DNA of 54,350 bases from contig NZ_AUMA01000018.1 of the NCBI RefSeq assembly GCF_000422565.1, positions 1 to 54,350 of the forward strand, written 5' to 3'. This document shows, one piece after another, positions 26,531 through 34,810 of this stretch (position 1 is the stretch's first letter; each line of letters starts with the position of its first letter). The notes under the pieces were generated by a model. The model was not told where the DNA came from. It saw only the letters and a list, made by a program, of their open reading frames with translations, and searched no databases. Both the position numbers and the translations under genes were made by a program. Source of the DNA: Desulfovibrio aminophilus DSM 12254 (GTDB lineage: Bacteria > Desulfobacterota > Desulfovibrionia > Desulfovibrionales > Desulfovibrionaceae).

Positions 26531-29116
26531 TCAAAGCAGTTCGCGGATGTCCTTGAGCATGCGCTCCCGGCGTTCGGCGATGGCCGCCGCGTCGGTCATG
26601 GCCATGTCCAGTTGGCGGGTGTGGATGACGAGGTAGCCGAGCACCCGCAGACGCTGCTCCATGAAGGTCTGTTCGCGGTCCTCCAGGCGGGCCGTGAGGC
26701 TGTCCTCACGCAGACGGATGCCGAAATCGAACTCCGCGAGCATGTCGGCCACGAACTTGGCGCGCAGGACGCGGCGCTCCATGTTGGCCGCGCCGCCCTT
26801 GAACTGGAAGGCGATGTAGTTCTCCGAGGCCCGCTCGCTGACCAAGGCCTCCACGGTGCAGAAATGAAACCCGAAGCGCGATTGCAGGCTCACGTAGTGC
26901 TTCGAAATCATGAAATAGTTCTTGGCCGCGAACTCGGCCTGGGTGGCTGGTTCCAACTCGGGGTTGGCCGTGGCCTCGAACATCACCGAGAGAAAGCCCC
27001 GGGCATGCACGGGCGGCGGTCCCTCCCAGGGCACCGCGTTCATCCCCTTCCACAGCTCCAGCATGGGGATGGAGGTGATCTGGTCCACGCGCACGAAGGG
27101 CTCCAGCACCTCCCCGGCGAAGCCGTCGTCCAGGTTGACCACCCAGAACTGCTTGCGCACGCCGCAGACGAGCTGCTTGGCCGCGGCCTGGGGAAAATCG
27201 TGCTCCGTGCCGAAGCGGAACATCTCCCAGACCGCCTTTTCGTGGCTGTAGCGGGTGATGTCGTGGAAGGTCCGGCAGTTGCGGGCCCGGAAATCCGGCG
27301 ATCCGGGGTCCAGGAGGGTCAGCGGCAGGATGTGCCGCGCGGCTTCCTCCAGGGCCGAGTACACCGGGCTTCCGAGCATGAGGTTCTTGGGTGCGCGCGC
27401 CCGGGCCAGAAGCTCCCCCACCCGGCCGTCGAAAACCGTGTGTCCTCCGGCGTCCACCGTGACCATCCGGCCCGGCTCCAGCGCCGAGGCCGCGTCCTTG
27501 AGCCCCACCAGGGCGGGCTTGCCGAACTCGCGGGCCACGGTGGCCAGGTGCCCGGCCAAGCTGCCCTGCTCCGCCACCAGGGCCGCGGCCCGGGTGAGCA
27601 GCGCGGCCCAGCGCGGCAGGGCGTGGGCCACCACGAGCACGGCTCCGCGCGGGAAGGCCAGTACGTCGGCGTCCTTGCGCACCACGTAGACCGGCCCGGC
27701 GGCCACACCGGGGCTGGCTTCGACCCCGCCCTTGAGCAACACCGTGCCGAAACGGGCGTCCTCAGGCACCACCTCCTCGGCTCCCAGGGCGTCTTCCTCG
27801 GAGGTGGTCAACGGGCGGCATTGGAGGATCTCCACCGTGCCGTCCGGGGCCAGGGCCCATTCCACGTCCTGGGGCAGGCCGTAGAATTCCTCAATGGCCA
27901 GGGCCACGCGGGCCACCTCCACTGCCTCCACGTCGGTGAGGCAGGGCCGGGAGGAATCCAGGGTGGTGACCTCCATGCGGCAGGTGCCCTCATGCAGACA
28001 GGCGTAGCGGGTATGCTTTTCCGCGATCTCGCGGCGCACGAGCCGATGCGGGGCCGCGCGCGAAACGAGGTAGAGGTCCACCTCGGTGGAGCCGTCCACC
28101 ACGGCCTTGGGCAGACCCCAGGCCGCGTGGACCTGCACGGCCTCGTCGTGGGCGTTGAGCGGGTTGCGCGAATAGGTCACGCCCCCGGCCACCGCGTCCA
28201 CCATGGACATGCAGCCCACGCACATGGCCACGTCCTCCTCGCGGATGCCCCGCTGCAGGCGGTAGGCGATGGCCTGGAGGCTGTATTTTGAGGCCACGAT
28301 GAGCTTGTAGGCCGAAATGAGTTCCTCCGCGCTGACGTTCAGCTTGGAGCGGTACTGCCCGGCGAAGGAGGCGTCCACGAGATCCTCGGCCAGGGCGCTG
28401 CTGCGCATGGCCACGTGCAGGTCCGGGACCTGTTCGCTGTCGCGGAGGATGTCGAAGGCCGTCAGGATGGCCTCCTCCACCTCGGCGGGCAGCGGCGCGG
28501 CCACGATGAGCTGCTGGACGGAGGAGCTCAGGTTGAAGATGTCCTCGGTGGCCACCACCTCGGCGGCCTGGATGCGGCGGTCGATCTCCACCTGGAGATC
28601 GTTCTCGGCCATGAACCGACGATAGGCCTCGGCCGTGATCACGAAGCCCCGGGGGATGGTCACACCCAAACGGTTCTTGATCTCGCCCAGGTGGGCCATC
28701 TTGGGCCCCACCAGGTCCACGTGCTCACGGCCCACCTCGCGCAGCCGCAGGATGAGCGGCCCGCCGGCCCTGGCCTTGTCCGGGAACACGCTGGGATTGA
28801 TTTGTTTCTGGGTCTCGTCAAAGCGGGCGTAGAGTTCGGCGTACTTGCCCGGGGCCAACGCGTCCAGGTGCTTGACCAGCTGGAAGACCGCCGTGGACAG
28901 GCGCGTGCACACGGCGCGCACGAAATGCATCCCAAAGGGCCGGGTACCGCGCAGGCCCTCCTCGATGTCGGTCATCAGCTCGTGGACCGAGTTGTTGGCG
29001 TTGAGGAAAAGTTTGAAGTGATGGTAGCGGCTGGAGAATTCAGCCCGCAGGGCGGCCGCGTCCCCCAGGGCCTTCTTTTTCCCGCCCAGAAAGGGCAACC
29101 AGTCGCGTAGCGTCAT
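26531..29116 (-). CDS. PEP-synthase-like protein with unusual C-terminal domain
   Basis: The 861-residue protein has an N-terminal helical region (1-120) and an ATP-grasp PEP/pyruvate-binding domain (about 125-440: KMAHLGEIKNRLGVTIPRGF; AMRSSALAEDLVDASFAGQY; EWALAPDGTVEILQCRPL). The phosphohistidine swivel domain (about 465-560) has its His near 522 in AGHLATVAREFGKP. The C-terminal 290 residues do not look like the PEP/pyruvate TIM barrel. It may transfer phosphate from ATP to an unknown acceptor. It is last in an operon with a kinase and three receivers. Confidence 0.8.
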   Translation of the reverse strand: MTLRDWLPFLGGKKKALGDAAALRAEFSSRYHHFKLFLNANNSVHELMTDIEEGLRGTRPFGMHFVRAVCTRLSTAVFQLVKHLDALAPGKYAELYARFDETQKQINPSVFPDKARAGGPLILRLREVGREHVDLVGPKMAHLGEIKNRLGVTIPRGFVITAEAYRRFMAENDLQVEIDRRIQAAEVVATEDIFNLSSSVQQLIVAAPLPAEVEEAILTAFDILRDSEQVPDLHVAMRSSALAEDLVDASFAGQYRSKLNVSAEELISAYKLIVASKYSLQAIAYRLQRGIREEDVAMCVGCMSMVDAVAGGVTYSRNPLNAHDEAVQVHAAWGLPKAVVDGSTEVDLYLVSRAAPHRLVRREIAEKHTRYACLHEGTCRMEVTTLDSSRPCLTDVEAVEVARVALAIEEFYGLPQDVEWALAPDGTVEILQCRPLTTSEEDALGAEEVVPEDARFGTVLLKGGVEASPGVAAGPVYVVRKDADVLAFPRGAVLVVAHALPRWAALLTRAAALVAEQGSLAGHLATVAREFGKPALVGLKDAASALEPGRMVTVDAGGHTVFDGRVGELLARARAPKNLMLGSPVYSALEEAARHILPLTLLDPGSPDFRARNCRTFHDITRYSHEKAVWEMFRFGTEHDFPQAAAKQLVCGVRKQFWVVNLDDGFAGEVLEPFVRVDQITSIPMLELWKGMNAVPWEGPPPVHARGFLSVMFEATANPELEPATQAEFAAKNYFMISKHYVSLQSRFGFHFCTVEALVSERASENYIAFQFKGGAANMERRVLRAKFVADMLAEFDFGIRLREDSLTARLEDREQTFMEQRLRVLGYLVIHTRQLDMAMTDAAAIAERRERMLKDIRELL

Positions 29117-29133
29117 GCGTCGCGGGGGCCGGC

Positions 29134-29544
29134 TCAGCGGCCGCCGCCTCCGTCGCGCCGGGCGGTCCCGGCCTTCAGCCCGTGCTTCTTGCGGGCGTCC
29201 TCGATCTTGTAAAGCAGCTGGCTGATGTCCGTGGGCTTCATGATGTAATCGAAGGCTCCCAGCTGCATGCCCTGGATGGCCGCCTCCATGCTGGCGTGGC
29301 CGGTGAGCATGATGACCTCCTGCTCCGGCCGCAACTCCTTGATCCGCTTGAGGGTCTCGATGCCGTCCATGCCGGGCATCTTCACGTCCAGGACCACCAC
29401 GTCCACTTCATCGGCCGTCAGGAACGCCAGGGCCGCCTCGCCGCTCGAGGCGGTGAAGGCCTCCACCTCGCGGCGGGCCAGACGCTTGCAGAGCGTCTCC
29501 AAAAACTCGGCCTCGTCGTCCACCAGCAGCACACGCAGACTCAT
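29134..29544 (-). CDS. single-domain response regulator (third of three)
   Basis: This 136-residue CheY-like receiver has acidic DDE at 9-11, phospho-acceptor D53 in VLDVKMPG, T in MLTGHAS and K in MKPTDI. No output domain is present; a Gly/Arg tail closes it. It lies 17 bases before the PEP-synthase-like gene and overlaps the preceding receiver gene by four bases. It could relay phosphate or bind a partner protein. Confidence 0.9.
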   Translation of the reverse strand: MSLRVLLVDDEAEFLETLCKRLARREVEAFTASSGEAALAFLTADEVDVVVLDVKMPGMDGIETLKRIKELRPEQEVIMLTGHASMEAAIQGMQLGAFDYIMKPTDISQLLYKIEDARKKHGLKAGTARRDGGGGR

Positions 29545-29924
29545 GCGCCCTCTCCGCCCGCGCCCACGGCGGCGTTCAGCTTCTCCATGAGATCCTCCAG
29601 TTCGCAGGGCTTGAGCAGAAAATCGAAGGCCCCCCGGGCCAGCCCTTCATGGGCGGCGGTCTCCGAGCCGTGGCCCGTGAGCATGATCACCGGCATCTCC
29701 GGAATCATCTTGCGGAACACGTCGAGGATCTCCAGGCCGTCCATGTCGCGCATCTTGAGATCCACCACGGCCACGTCGAAGTCCTGTCCACGCAGGGCGC
29801 GCAGGGCCTCGGCCCCGCTCAGGGCCACGCTCACGGCATAGCCACGGCGCTCCAGGCGTTTCTTGAGCACGCTGGTGAAACCCGCCTCATCGTCCACCAG
29901 CAGCACCCGAACGGCTCCGCTCAC
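29541..29924 (-). CDS. single-domain response regulator (second of three)
   Basis: This 127-residue receiver has DDE at 11-13, phospho-acceptor D55 in VVDLKMRD, MLTGHGSE and LLKPCEL. The MPG turn after the aspartate is replaced by MRD. It overlaps both neighbouring receiver genes by four bases, so all three are made together. It has no DNA-binding part. Confidence 0.9.
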   Translation of the reverse strand: MSGAVRVLLVDDEAGFTSVLKKRLERRGYAVSVALSGAEALRALRGQDFDVAVVDLKMRDMDGLEILDVFRKMIPEMPVIMLTGHGSETAAHEGLARGAFDFLLKPCELEDLMEKLNAAVGAGGEGA

Positions 29925-30361
29925 GGCGTCCCTCCCCCTCCGGCGGCCCGGCCCTCCAACTCGGTCTTGCGGGCCTTGGCCTCGAAGACCTTGGCCAGCA
30001 AATCGTCCATCTCGCAGGGCTTCATCAGGTAATCGAAGGCGCCCAGGCGCATGCCGTCCACCGCACCCTCCAGGGTGGCGTGGCCGGTGAGCAGGATGAC
30101 CTCCACCAGGGGATGCGCGACCTTGATCCGTTGCAGGGTCTCGATGCCGCTCAGGCCGGGCATCTTCACGTCCAGGAGAACAACGTCGATCTCCTGGGCC
30201 CGCGCCAGGACATCCAGGGCCTCCTCGCCGCTCATGGCGATCTCGGCCGTCAGCCCGCGCCGCGCCAAGCGTTTGCGCAAGGTTTCCAGAAATGCGGCCT
30301 CATCGTCAACCAAAAGGACGCGCACGCCCGCCGCGCGGGCCTCGGCTCCGTTTCCGCTCAC
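29921..30361 (-). CDS. single-domain response regulator (first of three)
   Basis: This 146-residue receiver has DDE at 19-21, phospho-acceptor D64 in LLDVKMPGL, LLTGHAT and LMKPCEM. It follows the histidine kinase with a four-base overlap. It is most similar to the third receiver (shared VRVLLVDDEA and FLETL.KRLARR), which suggests duplication within the operon. Confidence 0.9.
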   Translation of the reverse strand: MSGNGAEARAAGVRVLLVDDEAAFLETLRKRLARRGLTAEIAMSGEEALDVLARAQEIDVVLLDVKMPGLSGIETLQRIKVAHPLVEVILLTGHATLEGAVDGMRLGAFDYLMKPCEMDDLLAKVFEAKARKTELEGRAAGGGGTP

Positions 30362-32091
30362 GCCCGGGCCTCCTCGAGGGGCAGCCGGATATGGAAGACC
30401 GTGCCCTGGTTCAACACGCTGTCCACGCTGATCTCCCCTCCCATCTTCCTGACGATGCCGTAGCAGATGGACAGCCCGAGCCCCGTGCCCTTGCCCACCG
30501 GCTTGGTGGTGTAGAAGGGATCGAAGATGCGGGCCATGTTGGCCTTGGGGATGCCCATGCCGGAATCCGCCACGTCCAGGATGACGGACGCGCCCTCCAG
30601 GCGGGTGCTGACCTTCAGCTCACCGCCACGCTCCATGGCGTCGATGGCGTTGTTGATGAGATTCACCAGAACCTGTTGCAACTCCGAGGGCGAGGCCGGA
30701 ATCTCGGGCAGGTCCGGGGCCAGGTCCACGCTGATGCGCACGTTGGCCAGATGGGCCCGCTGATCCGACAGGGCGGCCATGTCGCGCACGATCTCGTTGA
30801 CCTGCACGGGCTTGACCGTGGGGTCGATCTTGCGGGCGAAGCTCAGGAGTTTGTGGGTGATGTCCCGACAGCGGCCGCCCTGCTGGCGAATCTGCTTCAG
30901 GGCCCGAACCATCTCGGCGTGGCTCTCGTGCCTGCGGAGATGTTCGTCGTCCAGGAGGTCGAGAACCCAGCCCGCCTCCTCGAGCATGATCGCCAGGGGA
31001 TTGTTGATTTCGTGGGCGATGCCCGCGGCCAGTTCGCCCACGCTGGCCAGCTTGCCCGCCTCGATGACCTGCTCGTTCATCATGTCCCGTTCGCGGTCGG
31101 CCTCGACGATCCGGTTGACCATGCGGTTGGACACGAGCACGGCCATGAGCAGGATGCCCACGCCGCCCCCGAGGATGGCGAAGAGCGAAAGATTGCGGGC
31201 GTGGTACAGGCTCTCGTAGGCGTCGGCCTCGTCCTGCTGATAGGCCAGAGTCCAGGCCCCGTCCTTGAGCGGCGCGGTGAGCAGCAAGACGTCCCCGCCT
31301 CCGGCGGACCCGTGGATCACGTCCAGGGCCACGGCGGCCTGGGACATCCTGATCCCGGCGGCGGCGGATTCCGGAGAGAAATCGCCACGCCCGGCTCCTT
31401 CGGAGGCGCGGGCCAGGATGCCGCGCATCTCCGCCGGGCCCACGGCGGCCTCGCGCCGAGGCCGCGTCTGGAACTCGCCTTGGTTGTTGACGATGTAGGC
31501 CAAGCCGGTCTGCCCCACGGCCACGCTCTCGACCAACTCGTTGAAACTCTCGAAGTCCACGGTGGCGCGTAATATCCACTCCGCTCCAGAGGCCCGCACC
31601 CTTACCGCCACGATGAAATGCGGCGAACCGCGCAACCCCAGGAAGACGTCGCTGACGTAGAGTTCGTGGCGCATGGCCTCGCGGAACCAGCGGGTCTCGG
31701 CGTAGCGGGCCCGCTCCAGCCGCAGGGGACCGGCGTAGGCCACCTGGACCCCATGGGCGTCCACCAGCCCCATGTCCACAAACGCGCCGTGGTGACGGTC
31801 CTGAAGGCTCTTGAGGATGGTCTGGAGCGCGGCGGGATCGCGGAAACGGCTCTCGGGGATGAGGTCGGCCAGGACGCGGATCACGGCCAGCTTTTCGGCC
31901 AGGAAACCGTCGATGTTGCGCTTGTGCTTGAGGACCAGTTCCCTCAGGTGGGCATTGACGCGGTCCTTGTAGGAAGTGTGAAACTGGTAGCTGGTGATGG
32001 CGCTGACCAGGGCCAAGGGCGTCAGGGAAACGAGGAACACGGTGAGGACCATGCTCCGGGTCAGCGATTTGTAATAATGGCGATCGAACAT
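30358..32091 (-). CDS. membrane sensor histidine kinase
   Basis: This 577-residue kinase has TM1 (about 12-34), a periplasmic Cache-like sensor of about 265 residues (WFREAMRHELYVSDVFLGL; GQTGLAYIVNNQGEF), TM2 (about 303-322), a dimerisation domain with H360 (GIAHEINNPL) and an ATPase domain (NLINNAIDA; DSGMGIP; GKGTGLGLSI). The ligand is unknown. It leads the operon of three lone receivers and a PEP-synthase-like protein and is the likely phosphodonor for the receivers. AGGAG precedes the ATG. Confidence 0.92.
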   Translation of the reverse strand: MFDRHYYKSLTRSMVLTVFLVSLTPLALVSAITSYQFHTSYKDRVNAHLRELVLKHKRNIDGFLAEKLAVIRVLADLIPESRFRDPAALQTILKSLQDRHHGAFVDMGLVDAHGVQVAYAGPLRLERARYAETRWFREAMRHELYVSDVFLGLRGSPHFIVAVRVRASGAEWILRATVDFESFNELVESVAVGQTGLAYIVNNQGEFQTRPRREAAVGPAEMRGILARASEGAGRGDFSPESAAAGIRMSQAAVALDVIHGSAGGGDVLLLTAPLKDGAWTLAYQQDEADAYESLYHARNLSLFAILGGGVGILLMAVLVSNRMVNRIVEADRERDMMNEQVIEAGKLASVGELAAGIAHEINNPLAIMLEEAGWVLDLLDDEHLRRHESHAEMVRALKQIRQQGGRCRDITHKLLSFARKIDPTVKPVQVNEIVRDMAALSDQRAHLANVRISVDLAPDLPEIPASPSELQQVLVNLINNAIDAMERGGELKVSTRLEGASVILDVADSGMGIPKANMARIFDPFYTTKPVGKGTGLGLSICYGIVRKMGGEISVDSVLNQGTVFHIRLPLEEARA

Positions 32092-32189
32092 GCGCCCGCT
32101 CCTGACTGCGAAACCGCACCCCTGCTAGCACGAAGCGGCCCCTCGTGTACAGCGGCCCGGCCGCTCCGATGGACGCCGCTCCCCGGGTC

Positions 32190-32217
32190 TTGACTTGCGA
32201 TGCCCTGGTTGTATATC
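32190..32217 (+). promoter_or_regulatory. promoter of tRNA-Thr
   Basis: TTGACT (32190-32195) and TATATC (32212-32217) are spaced 16 bases apart, 18 bases before the mature tRNA 5' end. Confidence 0.6.
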
Positions 32218-32234
32218 AATCCTTCCTCCATCGG

Positions 32235-32310
32235 GCCGGCGTAGCTCAGTTGGTAGAGCAGCTGATTCGTAATCAGCAGGTCGCGGGTTCAAGTCCCATC
32301 GCCGGCTCCA
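32235..32310 (+). tRNA. tRNA-Thr(CGT), integration target
   Basis: The cloverleaf has acceptor GCCGGCG/CGCCGGC, anticodon stem CTGAT/ATCAG with loop TCGTA (anticodon CGT), T-loop GGTTCAAGTCC and an encoded CCA. An integrase gene follows 98 bases downstream in the same direction, so the 3' half is probably the attachment core of the island to the right. Confidence 0.97.
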
Positions 32311-32320
32311 GAGAAAACAA

Positions 32321-32350
32321 AGGGTTGGATGATTCATCCGACCCTTTTTT
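32321..32350 (+). terminator. terminator of tRNA-Thr
   Basis: AGGGTTGGAT and ATCCGACCCT form a 10-bp stem (one T-G pair) with a five-base loop, followed by TTTTTT. Confidence 0.85.
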
Positions 32351-32365
32351 ATGTCCACTTCCACA

Positions 32366-32385
32366 TTTGGTACAATTTTGGTACA
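32366..32385. repeat. direct repeat TTTGGTACA beside the integrase
   Basis: TTTGGTACA occurs at 32366-32374 and 32377-32385, an 11-bp period, between the tRNA-Thr terminator and the integrase start. It fits a recombinase or excisionase binding site. Confidence 0.5.
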
Positions 32386-32408
32386 GTCGCCCCAAAAAGA
32401 GGGGCCCC

Positions 32409-33404
32409 ATGGCGACTATCCAGAAACGTGGACCAAGGCAGTGGAGAGTCCTCATCAGAAGGCAGGGCCATCCCGTCCAGACCCGCACCTTCGACACACG
32501 GGTGGACGCGGAAACCTGGGCCAGGTCCATTGAGTCCGAAATGGATCGGGGCGTTTTCATCTCCCGCAAGGAGGCCGAGACCACGACGCTGGCCGAGGCG
32601 TTGGAGCGCTTCATCCGGGAATACACCCCGCAGTTGGCGGCCGGGGCCACGGATGCCCGCCGGGCGCACAAGCTCCAGGAACGCAAGATCGCCAGCCAAA
32701 TGCTTGCGGCCATCCGAGGCAAGGACATCGCGGACTTCATCCGGGAACGTGAGGAAGAAGGCATGGCCGCCAACACCATCCGCCTCGATCTGGCCACTCT
32801 CTCACGCGTGTTCAATCTGGCTCGGACCGCCTGGGGAATGGAAAGTCTGAGTAATCCGGTGCAGACGACGCCGCATCCCAAGCTTCCGGGAGGTCGGCAG
32901 CGGCGTCTGGAATGGGGCGAGGAAGAACGACTGCTTGAGGCTTGCCCGCCCTCCTTCCGCGCGGTGGTGCTCTTCGCCTTGGAAACCGCCATGCGTCGCT
33001 CGGAAATCGCCTCGCTCATGTGGAGCCAGGTGAACCTGCGGACCAGCTGTCTGTTGCTGCCCAAGACCAAGAACGGCGATCCCCGGACCGTGCCTCTTTC
33101 CCCCGCGGCCCTCGACCTGCTTCGCGGCCTGCCCCGCAACCTCTCCGGTTCGGTGTTCGGCTGTTCCAAGGACGGCATCACCCACACCATGAGCAAGGCC
33201 TGCCGCAAGGCCGGCATCAGCGGCCTGACCTTCCACGATCTCCGGCACGAGGCCACCAGCCGCCTGTTCGAGAACACCGACCTGGACATCATGGAGATCA
33301 AGAGCATCACCGGCCACAAGACGCTGCAAATGCTCGTGCGCTATGCGCATCTTCGGGCTGACCGACTGGTGGACCGTTTAGCGGGGAAAAAACGGGGAGC
33401 GTGA
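32409..33404 (+). CDS. tyrosine site-specific integrase of the tRNA-Thr island
   Basis: This 331-residue recombinase has an N-terminal arm region, a SAM-like core-binding domain (about 55-150) and a catalytic domain with R196 (MRRSEI), H276-x-x-R279 (HDLR), H303 (TGHK) and Y312. It is much smaller than, and not closely related to, the P4-type enzyme at 1010-2224. It reads away from tRNA-Thr and looks intact. It probably brought in the region to its right, which has since decayed near this end. Confidence 0.92.
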   Translation: MATIQKRGPRQWRVLIRRQGHPVQTRTFDTRVDAETWARSIESEMDRGVFISRKEAETTTLAEALERFIREYTPQLAAGATDARRAHKLQERKIASQMLAAIRGKDIADFIREREEEGMAANTIRLDLATLSRVFNLARTAWGMESLSNPVQTTPHPKLPGGRQRRLEWGEEERLLEACPPSFRAVVLFALETAMRRSEIASLMWSQVNLRTSCLLLPKTKNGDPRTVPLSPAALDLLRGLPRNLSGSVFGCSKDGITHTMSKACRKAGISGLTFHDLRHEATSRLFENTDLDIMEIKSITGHKTLQMLVRYAHLRADRLVDRLAGKKRGA

Positions 33405-33442
33405 GGGGAAATGGGGGGAGACAGGCCCCCCTCGGCAATAGC

Positions 33443-33533
33443 CGGTCCATCCCCGCGCAAGCGAGGAAGACGCCATGACCACGGCCGGAGAAGCAGATCA
33501 CGTCGGGACTACCCCCGCGTACGCGGGGAAGAC
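33443..33533 (-). CRISPR. two degenerate type I-E-like CRISPR repeats (distal part)
   Basis: Repeat-like units at 33443-33471 (a strongly mutated copy) and 33504-33533 share the core CCCCGCG...GCG(G/A)GGAAGAC. Their GAC ends are 62 bases apart. On the minus strand they begin GTCTTCC, like type I-E repeats. They lie about 480 bases from the better array at 34011-34222. Confidence 0.6.
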
Positions 33534-33581
33534 CTCATCCGGTTGCTCGCCGGGGAGGACCGCAAGAGAGGAGGGTTCGCC

Positions 33582-33734
33582 GTGTTCCGCCTCTACGGCG
33601 GCAGGCAGTGGAGCGGGAGCACGGTGTTCCCGCCGATGGGCAGGGATGAGGATCTGTTGCGCTATCTGGACGACCAACGGCGCAAGGCGCTCGACGCGGC
33701 GGGCGCTGCGGCGTTGCTGTACCGGGAGCCATGA
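33582..33734 (+). CDS. small hypothetical protein between CRISPR remnants
   Basis: The 50-residue frame MFRLYGGRQWSGSTVFPPM onward starts at GTG 33582 with GGAGG seven bases upstream and stops at 33734. It has coding-like composition (DEDLLRYLDDQRRKALDAAG) but no domain I recognise. It may be an intact small gene or the tail of a lost larger one. Confidence 0.4.
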   Translation: MFRLYGGRQWSGSTVFPPMGRDEDLLRYLDDQRRKALDAAGAAALLYREP

Positions 33735-33763
33735 AAAAAGCCCAGCAGTCCCGGGCCAGCTGG
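33732..33763 (-). terminator. possible minus-strand terminator
   Basis: GCCCAGC (33738-33744) and GCTGGGC pair across a short GC-rich loop, and the minus strand continues with TTTTTTC. It would end transcripts from the CRISPR/trb remnant side. Confidence 0.5.
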
Positions 33764-33863
33764 GCCGACGGCACCCTTGCTTCGGCCCCCCCCGGGAGAG
33801 GGTCAGGGTACGCCGCCATTTGAACAATAACCGCTATCTGGCAGCCGGTCAACAGAAGCCAGG

Positions 33864-34010
33864 TCAGGGTGCCGCCGGTCCCACGGTCCAGACGGTGAGC
33901 CCCAGGCCGAATGCGGCGTCCACGGCCTGGATGCGGCCCATGTTGCGGAGGTCGCCAGGGCGTTCAAAGATGAGGACGATGCCCGGCTTGCGGCCCGTTT
34001 CCGCCGCGTA
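33864..34010 (-). pseudogene. gene fragment of unknown family, cut by a CRISPR repeat
   Basis: The minus strand reads GRKPGIVLIFERPGDLRN and then MGRIQAVDAAFGLGLTVWTV before a stop at 33864. The sequence is protein-like, but upstream it runs straight into the CRISPR repeat at 34011-34039 with no start codon of its own. I do not recognise the family. Confidence 0.4.
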
Positions 34011-34222
34011 GGGACTACTCCCGCATGCGCGGGGAAGCCCCACCCCCAGCGCGGGCCGGGCCCATTCCCTACGCAACTACCCCGCGTGCGCGAGGAAGAC
34101 CCTCGATGTAGAAGGCGGTCAGGGCCCCGGTGCGCAACTACCCCGCGTGCGCGGGGAAGACCCTCTCTTTCGCCCCGTCAGGTCGGGGCCCTCATCAACT
34201 ACCCCGCGTGCGCGGGGAAGAC
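34011..34222 (-). CRISPR. four-repeat remnant CRISPR array, type I-E-like
   Basis: Units end at 34039, 34100, 34161 and 34222, an exact 61-base period (28-29-base repeat plus 32-33-base spacer). The three right-hand copies share AACTACCCCGCGTGCGCG then G/A GGAAGAC; the left one is more mutated. On the minus strand the repeat reads GTCTTCCCCGCGCACGCGGG then GTAGTT, with the palindromic centre of type I-E repeats. There are no cas genes in the window, so the array is an orphan. Confidence 0.8.
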
Positions 34223-34282
34223 CCCGGAGGTCGGGTCGGCCTCGTCGGCGAAGGCTCGCTCCGTGGCGTCCGCCAGGACGCC

Positions 34283-34638
34283 CGCGACGGCGGGCTTGCG
34301 GATGGCGACGGTCGGGGCGGCGACCACGGACGGCAACAGGCCCTCGAACCGCTCTCCGGCAATTCCGCCGAGACGCGGGGGCTGCGGGCATGAACCTCTG
34401 CGCCGACATGATGGGCGACCAGCCGCGCGATACGTTCGCCATCGACGGCGGGCAAACGCTCGCCCGTATCGGAAAGCCCTTCGGAAAGGCGGTCGATCCA
34501 CAACCGCCCGTCCGGGTTCAACATCACCTCGACCACGGCGGGGTCTTCGAGCAGTCGCGCGATTGCCGGCCCCAATGCCGTGCGCAACATACGTGCGCCG
34601 CGTGCAATGGCTTCCGGTCTTTGGTGATTGTTGGTCAT
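34283..34638 (-). pseudogene. trbB: truncated, frameshifted trbB (conjugal transfer ATPase)
   Basis: The N-terminal part of a TrbB-type secretion ATPase is clear: MLRTALGPAIARLLEDPAVV, EVMLNPDGRLWIDRLSEGL and LVAHHVGAEVHARSPRVSAE. A frameshift near 34354 moves the continuation (GERFEGLLPSVVAAPTVAIR) to another frame. After about 120 of some 320 expected residues the homology stops, just before the CRISPR repeats. It is a dead remnant of a conjugative element whose copG and traG remains lie to the right. Confidence 0.8.
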
Positions 34639-34810
34639 GTCGGCCCCGGCTTCTTGGGGGACGCGACAAACGATCCCCGGATCGGGGTCGATTAAGAGAG
34701 ACCGAAATCCGGCCGGTTCAACAAGTATCTAGCTGCGTGCGGTGATCTGCGGCGAACGGCGGTAAATAGGATGGGTTCCGTCGAAGCTAGCACGCGATGG
34801 CAGTTTGCGT
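34639..34810. other. intergenic stretch, no gene seen
   Basis: Between the trbB remnant and the kinase gene I see no open frame or tRNA. GATCCCCGGATCGGGGTCGA near 34672-34691 contains a GC-rich inverted repeat (CCCCGGATCGGGG). Confidence 0.4.

Noticed and set aside
26612-28291. 559-codon plus-strand frame
   Set aside because: It is antisense to the PEP-synthase-like gene, with His/Gly-rich shadow composition.
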